Shown one piece after another: positions 13,589 through 24,200 of a stretch of 64,000 nt of DNA. The position numbers were made by a program, and so were the translations under genes. A model generated the notes under the pieces. It had not been told where the DNA came from and did not search any database. It was given only the letters and a program-made list of their open reading frames with translations. The stretch's first letter is position 1. Each line of letters opens with the position of its first letter. Source of the DNA: Rhynochetos jubatus (lineage: Eukaryota; Chordata; Aves; Eurypygiformes; Rhynochetidae); contig CM050662.1 of assembly GCA_027574665.1 (NCBI GenBank), forward strand, positions 4,060,501 through 4,124,500, read 5' to 3'.

Positions 13589-14884
13589 CAACCAAAACCC
13601 AACATTTACAGCTTCAGCTGAAGATTTCAAGAGCGCTTTGCCAAGACGAACAGCGACCTGCTCGGTGTTACGCAGGTTAAACACCATTCTATAAGCATAC
13701 AGCTCAGCCTTGCTTACATGAAAAATTAAACTGACCCTCTTGGCTATGTAAAGCTACATCGCTAGCACAGCCCTTGTGCAGATCATTTGCTTAAGTGGAT
13801 CTTCTGTGCTGGGATTCTATCATCCAGAAAGAGATATGGAAAGAAGAATCTCCCCCTCAGAGCCTCAGCTCTGCATAGCTATCACCTGTTAAAGTACCCA
13901 CAACAGTGAATGGAAACTTTCTGAACCCCTGGGGGAGTGGGAAAGGGAGTGGAAGGAGAGGGGAGGAAAAACCACACATGCCATCAAGGCCACAAGTTCA
14001 TGACAGCATTAATTCTGACTGAATTATTAAATGAAAAGGAAACTTGATGTTTAGGTAAACGCCCCCTCCATCTTGTGCTGAACAGCAGCGAGGACAGGTC
14101 TGGCCTATGCTCTCTCCTCATTTTCTTCAGTCAGCCTCCAGAAAAGAAAAAAAATAAATATTTTTCTCCTGATCCTTCATCAGATACCCACAGTTTCAGT
14201 TTCTTTCATAAAGCAGGCGTCGAAGGCTACTCCAGAACAAGGTGCACTAATGGGCTTACAGCCTCTTCTACCCTAACTTCCACTAACATCTCATAATGAG
14301 TGCCACACAAATTCTTCTGAAGTCATATGTTTATCTGTTCCATAACAGGGCACAGGTAGCTTAGGAAATGGAGTGGTGTTAAAAGGCACACTGTGAGCTT
14401 AAGTTGTATCTCATACTATCTCCAGTGAAATCCTACCTTCCACACTGCTGCTAGCTCCTTCGCTTGTTTGTTCTCAAGCCCTCACTGCCTTGGGAACACC
14501 ACGGGAGTTTAACTCACTCTTAGACTGAGTAACGTACATCAACACTCCTCCCTCCTTGTGTCATCCCGCGTATTAAAACGGATGTAGTGAGGAACCGATT
14601 GGCATCCAGCTCAGTTATGTTCTCAGTGCTGTCCCATTCTACCTTGATAACTGTTATCCCTTCAGCTTAGCTGGCCTCGAATTTGCTTCTTCCATCCAGA
14701 GATGCCTGAATTAAAGCCTTTTGAAAGAGATAAAGTCTAAATGAAGTAGCTGACTTGTAAATTAGGAAAATTAGAATGGAATGTCAATAGATTGGGGGAG
14801 AATTTCCCTTTACAAACTGTGTTAGTTTAGAACTGCATATTTAATAATTTCTATTACTTCATAAAGAAAGGGGAAAAAGGTTAC

Positions 14885-14975
14885 TCCGCTCTGATGTCAC
14901 CAGAGCTATTTATAAAGACAAGTCAAAGGACGATGACTCATCTGAGATTAACAAACAAAAATATGTCATCATGTT
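14885..14975. promoter_or_regulatory. Candidate intronic enhancer (motif cluster)
   Basis: Within 60 bp of CTNNA1 intron 1 there is a TCF/LEF-like TCAAAGG (14923-14929), a consensus AP-1 site TGACTCA (14934-14940) and a forkhead-like AACAAACAAA (14950-14959). A TATTTATA stretch lies just before them and ATGTCATCATG just after. The clustering is seen directly in the sequence. Enhancer function is inference only, since such motifs occur by chance. Confidence 0.3.
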
Positions 14976-16504
14976 TAGAGGAAAGGTAGCTGGCTCTTCA
15001 AATAAAAAAAGTCAAGAAGGAATTATGAATCACATTTAAGTATCAGATTTGCCAACAAAAGCGTCTACCCTAACCCACTGCACACCAGAAACCAGAATTC
15101 ACACCCATGCCCACCCCGACTGGAAGACAACGAGTCTCAGTCATTCAAGGAGAAAGACCCCACTTACAGCTGCAGTGACTGCATTCCTCCTGCAACTCCT
15201 TTACCTCAATAAATCTATCTGCACCCAGTTCTGCTTTGTGGCACAGCGGGTCACTCTCAACGCTTGTCTTTTCAGTGTAGCTCCTCCAGTAAGGGTGCTG
15301 GGATACAATTTTGTGGGTAGGCTCTATTTTAAGTCTCATAGCTGGATTAAAATAGTATAGAGTTAAAAGTAGTAATTATCAAACATCTGCGCTTTCTCCA
15401 AAGCTGCAACTCTGTTTAACCAACGCATCAGCTATAAACTCACTGAACAGAGCTATTCCAGCTTAGCTATAAAACTAAATTAGGGTGAATTCCCACAGTA
15501 GTAAAGGATCCAAATCTTCAAGGTTATACACATTAAAGTTCCACAGCACAAGAATTTGAGCGATTTCCAGTTAAGGCATGACAGTAGAAAACAGCAACAG
15601 ACATTCATCACCATGCTGGATGGCTGTCTCAATATGGCACTGTCCAAACAAAGTAATACTCAGTCCCTTTTATTCATCATGTCTCCTTCAGTGTCCAGCA
15701 GGGCCAAGAGATGCCAGTAAAACTGAATACAGCAAGCCCTTTAACAGAAATGTGATGGCCATGTAGGTACTCCCTCCAGACCAGCCTCACTATCCACCTC
15801 TGATGAGCAGCCTGGTTTTGCTGCTAAATACTTGTGTGAGCTTAACTAATTCTCTGCACAAGAAAGATAATTTAGAAATCAAATAGTAACAGTAGATAGA
15901 ATTTCAAGGCAGGGCAGAAGTCCCACTAAAGTGTGTTTCCAGCTCAAATATTTCTACTAATGTGGATTCCTTTGCAAGATCAGTTTCTCCACCTTACAGC
16001 TGCAGAAGGAAGATATTCATGCTACTGAAGAAAACAGAAATTACTTTTCTACTACATCTTTCAGCTAACTTTATCACACCGATGGAAGCCCTCCGAAGAA
16101 GCTGCACATTAACGTCTGCCATTACAGATGTCAGCACAGAAATGCTGATGTTTCACAAAGCTTGAAAATTTATTTTGCGGTAAGTATTTACATAGGTATT
16201 TTAAATCATCAGTTTGGGCACAGGATTTCTAATCTCTGCCCACTGTGCTCCCCCCTGCCACCTTGGGTAAACTTTTAATCTCTAATGCAGAGGCCTATTA
16301 TTAGAGCTGGCTGAAAAAAAAACCACAACCAAGACTGAATGCACGCTGTGTTTTGTGGAAAAAGTTAAGGCAATGCATTTTTAAAAACAAAACCTAGTAG
16401 CCTTTGTCTGTTTCTCCCAAGTAAAAAAACAGATATCTTTGATGTTTTAAAGATTGTTTCTCTGTAAATAAAAAGCAATTAGTGACTCAACATAAAACTA
16501 TGGC

Positions 16505-16519
16505 TTTTTTTTTTTTTTT
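16505..16519 (+). repeat. Poly-T tract
   Basis: A run of 15 T residues in intron 1. On the minus strand (the gene's sense) it is an A-run, so it is not a polypyrimidine tract for CTNNA1 splicing. Confidence 0.85.
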
Positions 16520-16697
16520 AACAGAAAGTTTCAATTCAGCAGGGAGAAACAAGTCCTACTAAACACTTAAGATGGCCTTAACACCCCAAGCCAGACCAAA
16601 GGTACCTAAAAGGCCTCACATGTTGTAAAGTAAGCTGGGCTTTCACCTCCATTTCAACACAAACCTGCCTACAAACCAAGGCAGGAGCTGAAAAAGA

Positions 16698-16718
16698 AAC
16701 CAAACCAAACCAAACCAC
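16698..16718 (+). repeat. (AAACC)n microsatellite
   Basis: About four tandem copies of the pentamer AAACC lie in intron 1 of CTNNA1. It is short and slightly imperfect at its edges, with no associated element recognised. Confidence 0.8.
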
Positions 16719-18000
16719 AGCCTTTAGCTGGGCTTGGAAGTACTTGAAGCCTGGGGTAGCCAGCACTGAGGATGTGCACCAGCACAAGAGTGCCGTCTCC
16801 CATCTCCCCTATTCCTTACTCACAGTGCAGGGAAAAACCCAGGAAATTAGTAACTCAATCACCGGGAATATGTTTCACAAAGCCCCCATCTCAAAAAAAA
16901 GGGGGGCAGCACGCATGGGGCATCAGCAAAGACCTCCCAGACTAGTTCAACAGATAACCCAGACATGCCTTGAGTCATAACTCTGACAGCTGGAATGAGG
17001 ACACGGCCATGAAGGCTCATACCCCAGACTGGGTGAGTGAGCGATCGATCACCCTTGCCAAAGGCTCCAGGGTACAAGCCTCCATGACCCACCGCCTCCT
17101 GCGCAAGGCAGGCAGGCCAAGGGCAGGCAGGCAGCATGCCTTGGCCACATCCAATTCTTCACTAAATGTAAGCGTGCCACATACTTTCCCACAAGCTTCA
17201 AGTCTGCAAGATTCACACGGCTGGAACTAGCGTGAATACCGACTAAAAGCCAGCTCATACATACTGCCCAGCAACTCCGTGACCACAGCGACGAGGGTCG
17301 GGCATAAACCGACAGCTGAGAGTGGATACACTCTCCCCACTTCCTGGCTGGAAAAAGTAGCACGAAACTTCTTGTCAGCGCAGGCGAAGCGCTCGCCTTA
17401 CGGCACAGGCGGATCAGAGATGGGTGTTAAAAAACGTGGCAGCGCCAGGCTAAGGAGAGAAGAGTGTTCCCAGTGAGGAGGCTGGTTTGTATATTGAAAC
17501 AGAACCAGCCGCTCGGGCGAGAGGGAGGATGCTCACTTCAGCTGCACCGCCAAGAGAACCTCGGGAAAAGGAGAGGGAAGCGCGCAGCAGGGCCAAGAGC
17601 AACTCGGTGCCGCCAGCCGGGCAGGGAACGCCGCCCACAGCCGCCCGGCCCGGGCCCACGGCCGGGGCGGCCCCGCCGAGCCGTGCCCGGCTGCACGGGG
17701 AGGAGCCTCTCCCCACAGCCCCGCTGCCGCCCAAACTTCTCCAGGAACCGCGCTCGTCCGGCGCTTTTCCTCCGGAAAATAACGCTCATCGACCCAAATC
17801 ACAGTCGACTCCCTCCCCCGCACACCCCGGCCTGGCCCAGCGCGGCCTCCGAGCGCGGCCGGCCCGGGCCGAGGCCCACACCCCACAGGCGGCAGCGGCG
17901 CGGCCCGCTCCCCGCCCCCCCCCAGCCTCACAGAGAACCGGCAGGGCCCAGCCCGCCGCCCCGCGCAAAAGTTTCCAAGTGAGAGACCCCACAACTTTAC

Positions 18001-18130
18001 CGGGGAGCAGGAGAACCGCCTCACCGCCGCTTCGCTCCGGCCCTGGGCCGCTTTGTCTCTCTCCCTCAACGCCACTCCCGTCCCGCTGAGGAAATCGGCT
18101 CTTCCGGGCGCCTCCCCGCCCCGGCCCGGC
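18001..18130 (-). other. CTNNA1: Probable non-coding exon 1 of CTNNA1 (borders approximate)
   Basis: Exon 2 contributes only two bases of leader, so a separate 5' UTR exon must exist, and the CpG island is the obvious place. Two minus-strand donor candidates are visible. One is GCGGCG|GTGAGG, ending the exon at 18025. The other is CCCCG|GTAAAG, ending it at 18001. The first has the better match to the donor consensus at position +5. The 5' end is set only by the position of the ETS/Sp1 motifs at 18.10-18.19 kb. No start codon is needed here because the alpha-catenin ATG is in exon 2. The exact exon needs transcript data. Confidence 0.4.
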
Positions 18131-18134
18131 CGCT

Positions 18135-18189
18135 CTTCCCGGCACCGCCCGCCGCGCCGCCCCCGCGCCCTTCCCGGCACCGCCCGCCG
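18135..18189. repeat. Duplicated 20-bp ETS/Sp1-like module
   Basis: The 20-mer CTTCCCGGCACCGCCCGCCG occurs twice without a mismatch, at 18135-18154 and 18170-18189, 35 bp apart start to start. Each copy pairs an ETS-like GGGAAG (minus strand) with an Sp1-like CCGCCC box. It sits at the upstream edge of the CTNNA1 promoter. Confidence 0.9.
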
Positions 18190-18269
18190 ACAGGTGAAGG
18201 CTGGAGCGTGGGGCGCCCCACGGGGGGGGTTCCCGTCCGCCTCCTCAGAGCCACGGCGGGTGGGTTAAG

Positions 18270-21200
18270 CCCCCTCATGTGAAAAGGAAGGTTTCCCCTG
18301 AACACCTCACCCCCCCTTTCAGCTCCAGCTCACAAAGTCAGTGTGGTTGTCACTTTTTTTGAGGTAAAATCACAACATTTTAGGCCATAACCTGGCTCTC
18401 TCTACCTGAGGGCACAAAAGGTGTGTGGGGAGGTGAGGGATACTGGGTTCTGAAGGAGCTGGAGGGAAAATGACAGCTCCGTTTCTCTTGGGTTTTGAGA
18501 ATTAGTGGGGTTCCTTTGGAGACCTGAAGCAGATGAACCTCATGGAGCTGTTGCTCTTTGGAAAAGTCTGGGGTTTATGCCAATGTCTCTAACAACAAGA
18601 ACACAGGGGGGAAGGGACACGGGAAACCCCTGAGGTACCAGCAGCTGGGTGACCAGAGGTGCTGTCAGAGGAGAGGGCGGCTGTAGGAGCCCCACCTCAG
18701 CCCACCCCGGGGGGGTTGCCGCTGGGGAGAGTTGTATTTACACTGTGATTTGCTTCAAAGGTTTCTTTGGGCAGTCTGGGTGAGCCTCTTGTGTGAGTGT
18801 CCGTGTTTATCCCACGACACATTACTCTGGGATTTTCTGTGGTGTGCTTTGACATGGTTTATAATACCAGTGTCTCTACAGAACTTACGCTTGTACTGGA
18901 TTGTAAAAAGAATTGATTTAAGACGTTTCATGACTCATTTGCCAGCACTCCTGAGATACCTGAATCTACTCACTCCATCCTTTGATATTAAGCAAAATAG
19001 AGAGAAATTGGGCAGCCTAGCAGGGAGGCTAGGATCATTCCAGGTACCTAATTTAGCCAGGGAGATGAGCAGCCGGTATGGATTCCCGAGGGGGTCGGGC
19101 CCCTGGTCAGTGTCACGGCGAAGGCACACCATGGTTCAGGACTGTGGCTTTCCTCCGGGGCCTGCTTCTATGGCATTAGCCGGGCCACGTTTCCTATTTA
19201 TGCCGTACTCCTACATGCCTTTCCTGCAGGAAGACAGACGGTGTCCTGCAGCGATTTAGATTGCATTTTTCCTTCCTGCAGGTTTAATCCAAGAAAGGGA
19301 TCCAAGGCAAGGAAATAAATGAAGTACCCTTGTTTTACAATCCAGAAAGAAAATAGGGATCAAGAGTCCAACCTTGTCGGTGAGTGAAGTTAATCCAAAG
19401 AAAGTGAGATCTGTAATTATGATACTGAGATACACGTTATTAAAATAATGCAGGGTCTTCAGTGCCTTAACAAACAGGCTCTCCTCTGGAAACACAGAGC
19501 AAACAGATTTTTTAAGCTCTTTGTATTTTCTGCTTGCACCAAAAAAATTAATATTTTGGTGTCAGTTGCACCAGGGATTCAAACTACTCATTTCTGATCT
19601 GTCGCATACTCTCAGTAAAATTGAGTTTACACTTCAATAGCTTTCTTTCTTTCATTATTCCTTTTAATATCATGCCTTGGCCTCCTGTGGTGGCTTCCAC
19701 ATTTGCCGGTTCTGCACGTCTCACATCCTTTCAGGACAAAATGTCAGATTTAAAAAAAAAAGAATCCCTTTTAAAACTACAAACTCAAAGGTAGAAGGCC
19801 TGGAGTTGTGGAGAATCACACGTTCTGCACCGCGCAGCTGAAAAGCGAAGGAAAAAGTAGGAGATCAGCTGGCAGCCCTGTTGGTTCGTGGAGCCAGTTA
19901 AAAGACTGAGCAAACAAAAAATAAAATTATGTAAAAACAGAGCCAGCTAGGTAGAGTTGGACTTTGTCTCTTAATTAACAGCGCTCTCTGGAACATGGTG
20001 GCAGGCTCTGTCAACAAGACTAAAATGCAGGGTGTTGTTTAGACAGGCACCCAGGAACAATAACTAACACATCTTATCCAGTAAATGTCATTAAGACAGC
20101 ACCAGGCTGTGCCGGCATCTTGAAATGTAATCCGTTTTCTGAAATGAATTAGAAGTTTTCTGCTTCACCCCAAATATCCCTTTTAACAGTGTTTGTGGTT
20201 TTGTAATCCCGTTTTCCTGTGGTTTTTTTTTAAATTGTCTCTCTCACCCCTTTTTGCTAGGTGAAGACCAAACCTAAACCAGAGCAGAGGACAGGCGAGG
20301 AGGAGAGGCTGCCGCAGCGATACTGCGGGTAGGGTGTTAAGCGCATAAAACAAACAAATGCTTTCAGTCTCGCCTCTGTTAGAGCAATTCGAGGTGTAGC
20401 ACATAAGAGCAGTACGTGGTTGGCAGTTGCGCACTCCTGGCTGCATGTCGGCATTAGTCAGACGTGTGCACAAGGGCAATCCCTGACCAGTGCCACCTGA
20501 AGACACTCGCGCGGGCATAGTCACAGCAGGAAAGATGCCCTTTCGCTGCTGCATCCTGGGGTAGGTTTGTGTGCCGGGGGGGGGGGTTGTTTACGTAGCA
20601 CCTGGTGTAACTACACTGTCTGCTACTCCCAGTGTACATGGGCCCTAAATATATGCTTCAACTGGAACTGGATTTTCTATTTTTCTGACAACATTGCTGA
20701 AATGAAGTAGTTGCTCCGTGTGGCCATTCATGCCCGTTTCAAAAAGTGTGTTTGATCTTTGTGGTTTTTTAAAAAGAGCAGTTTAGGTTTGTTATTTGTG
20801 AGAAGCGAGCGTTGAAATAAAAGTGAGGGGTGCAAAGGCAGGACTGCTGGGACAGGAGATGGTAATGGGGGAGGAAAGGAAATAAAAGGAATGAGGAAAA
20901 GTGGAAAAGATGTAGAGCGGTGTAATGAGAGGCAGAAGTCGCTGCAGGAGAGGCTGAATGGGCAGCAGTCAACCCACAGAAAGAGGAAACACTAAAAGTA
21001 CGATAAAAGAGTCTCAGGGTCCAAATACCAGAGGGCTGAGGCTATCTGCAAGCTGATGGCCGCCCTGTGCCACTGGCTGCAGAGGAGCAGTTACAGTGCA
21101 GCTGTCTGCAGAGTGCCTGGCCCTGGTCTGCCAGTGAGGTGGCCGGGAGCAGGGCAGGGACCTCGCAGCTGAGTGAGCTTCACTCTGGGGGTTACCCCAA

Positions 21201-24200
21201 ATGCAGCATCTGCTGAGGACCGGTGACTCCGATGAAGCCAGCATCATAGCAAAGTGACAAAATTGAGGGTCTGACACAAATGTCATCTCATACACACTAT
21301 GGCATCGAGTCCTGCGGCCTCCCCAGTATTGGTCTCAGCATGCCCATGCAGCTGGGAGGCATCACCATTACCCTTCAGGGCTCAGCTGAAGCAAGTAAAA
21401 TGATATATCAAGAAGTAAGATGTCTCCCAAGATCCAGTTAGGAGTGAACATTCAAAGAGCCAGGAAGCAAATCCCAATGTCCCGGGGCCATGCATGCCTC
21501 AGGACTGTGGTTAGCAGAGTGGAAACGCTTGCTTGTAGGTGGTGCTTTTAGTGGGACTGCAGCTGCAGTCCTAAACAGTACATCACAGCTAGAACACCCA
21601 CTTTGATTAAATGAACCTCACACAGGAGAACAACTGCACCAGTACATCTGCATCTGCAGTGGGCTCCTCTGCCACCTCTGGCTGCCTGGGGAGCAAATCT
21701 TGCTGCCCCAGTCAATGCCCCCAAGGTCAGCGCAGGCTGTGCCAGCCAGGGCTGCAGCCACAGTGCTTGCTGCTCCTGGAGCTTATGACCCATCACTGCC
21801 CTCCATCTCCAAGAAAAACTGTCTGCCAGAAACATGCCCTGCTTCATGCTCAAGAAGCCACTGGATCCTAACTGAAACACTGTCTCTTCATCCACGACGA
21901 ATGCTCCTGGGCCCTTCGGAAAGAGAAAGCCAGAAGCAATCCGTAATACCAGCATGACCATGAGCACAGGGGCTGCACCCAGCAGCATCCCCCCCAACAC
22001 ACACTACAGCACAGGCGTCCTGACAAAACAGGCAGAAACCCTAATGAGGAGAAACTATGCTGTCCCAAAAAGCTCAGCACGAAGTGGGTTCACTGGTGGC
22101 TGCTTTGCCAGCCAGGGAACAGCCTGGGCAGAGTAGTTTGCATTCACCTCGGGCTCACACAGCCTTCGTGTAATATACTGTCATAGCCCCAGAGAAGGGA
22201 ACATTCAAAAAAGTGCCCTGAGGCAATGCATAGCACAAGCCCGAGAATCCTACTGCATGAGTCACTGACCTCCACACACTGCATCTATTTCAGCCTTTAA
22301 TTAATAAGGTTTTACATTTCTATGGCACTTTCCATCTGGAAAGATCCTAAAAGCTGTGAAGACTAAGGGCTGCACAGCATCATTGAAAAGTGGTTCTGGG
22401 AGAGGTGGGAGTGTGCAGGGAAGGAAAGCTTAGCCAAAGGCACTGGGGAAAATAATTCTTTATTTTAAATGGAGCCTCTGTTACATCACTATTTCATATC
22501 CATGGAGAGTAGACAATAAGATTTTAGTTTCTAAGGCACCGCTTGAATAAACAGGTGTCATAGATTGCTTGCTTTATCCAAGGGGGATGCAGTGCAAAAC
22601 GAACACCAGGTGATTTTAATTAAAGGACCACAACTCAAGCTACAAATTTTAACCATCATTGCATCAAGCCTTTCCTCCCTCCTGATGGGTGAGTTATCCC
22701 AAATGCTAGACACAAAGCAGAAGCCAATGGAGGAAACAAATCCCATGCTCACAGTGCCTAACCCTGCATGGGGAGCACCAAACTCCCGGTCATGCTCCCT
22801 GGAAGCTCAGCAGCATCGCAAGAGCCTTCAGCAAGGTAAAAGCTGTCCCCAGGCACCAAGCAGGGCAATGAGAAACCAACGTGGACGCAGTCCTCCTGCC
22901 CCAAGGCTGAGGTGACCCCGGAGGGGAGCCAGGGCTTTGCTAAGCCAGCATGAGTCCCTTGTTTCTATTTCAAAAGATTAAACTAGTCCAATCGCTCTGC
23001 TTGGCTGACTTCCCTCGGCAGAGACTTACTTCTGCCGATGAGCAGGGCCTGGTTTGTGCTGAACGAAGGGCGACAGCAGCGAGTGTCAGCCACAGCTGGC
23101 ATCCCTCTTACAAAGTACTTGGCCAAAACAGGCTGGGAGCACTTGGCCGCAAAGGGTTTTCAAAGGAATGTCAAAATTCTCTTTTTCTCAGTGCAATTCT
23201 GACCTATTTTTATCTGCCGCTTCCTGGAAGAGATACACTGGCATTGCCACGGCTAGTTGTAAACTTTCATTGCTTCCTGAGGAGAAATTGCAGGCAAATT
23301 ACAGACTAGGGCACTCTTTTTATGTCTTTGCTGCTCCAGGCATGTCAGCACTGCTGCATTCCTCGCTACCCCCAACACATTCCTCTGCGTGTTTACTGAC
23401 GAACATTAATGAGCTGCCTCCATAATTAACACATCCAGCACCACTTTCAGTGGGAGGTGAGGGCTCAGTGGGATGTCAATGGGCTGCTGGAGAAACACAC
23501 ATCCCATGGTGTCTGCTGGGTGGGATCACTCCTGACTTCCACCTCCATCCAGGCATCTCTTAGCCATGCTGCTCTTGAGCTCCACCTGCTAGGTTAACCC
23601 AACGGGGGGGGGCAGGGTTGCGTGCCCACCTTAAGTCTGGGGTTGCGCCATATCCGATATTCCCCTCCCTGCATGCTCCTGCTGCCTTGCACGTGCCGTG
23701 CGAAGCTCCGCATTGTTCCTCTGTCCACACGAAGAGGTGATGTCCTCACCCCTCACGCTGCAGGCTGGAGTGGAGGAGCATGCCTAATCCTTCATGTTTC
23801 GGGATTTCCAAGGGGAAGGTATTACCAGCAGATATTATCCCTCTCCCATAAAGAGAGAAATACACACGAGGAGTTTTTATACGGTGGTAAGCAGCAGGGA
23901 AACGGAGACTGAGCAGGTTAGTGCTCATATCCCCACAGCTCATGCTGCAAGCTCCTATGCTGCCATTCCCAGTCCTGAGTCCAAGCCCAGGACCATGCCG
24001 CCTGCACTGCACCAGAAGGCCCTGAGGCTGGAAATCCCACAACCACGTGGCTTTTTAGGCACTGAAACTTCGTCCAAAGGGAGAAATCCTGTCGTCAAGG
24101 TGAAAAGCATTGCTGCCGAAATGTGATCAAAGAGAGAGTTATCAACTTAAGTGTACTCAGGAGTTTCTGTTCCAGACAAGAGAATTATCAACAAGAAACC

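Larger units (their letters stand above)
1499..18000 (-). other. CTNNA1: CTNNA1 intron 1
   Basis: This 16.5-kb stretch lies between the first coding exon and the CpG island. It is mostly unique, moderately AT-rich DNA with no exon I can support. It contains two CR1 fragments (entered separately), a poly-A run at 13571-13588, a poly-T run at 16505-16519 and a short AAACC repeat near 16.7 kb. Open frames here are all short and lack family resemblance. The right boundary depends on the exon 1 donor, which is uncertain by tens of bases. A large first intron is typical of this gene in vertebrates. Confidence 0.75.
17490..18268 (-). promoter_or_regulatory. CTNNA1: CpG-island promoter of CTNNA1
   Basis: This is the only CpG island in the window: nearly 800 bp of very GC-rich DNA in which CpG is not depleted, flanked by ordinary DNA. 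It sits upstream of the first coding exon on the minus strand and matches the expected position of a housekeeping-type promoter for CTNNA1. Directly visible motifs include several Sp1-like CCGCCC/CCCGCCC boxes, an ETS/GABP-like CCGGAAG on the minus strand (18101-18107) and a duplicated CTTCCCGG..CCGCCC module (18135-18189). No TATA box is evident, as usual for this promoter class. Long open frames inside it are a by-product of high GC and are not genes. The start site is probably between about 18.05 and 18.13 kb. It could fire in both directions, but I see no convincing gene on the right. Confidence 0.8.

Noticed and set aside
17464-18305. Long open frames of 119-215 codons on both strands in the CpG island
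   Set aside because: High GC removes stop codons. The peptides are Pro/Arg/Ala/Gly-rich in every frame, show no domain, and coincide with the promoter.
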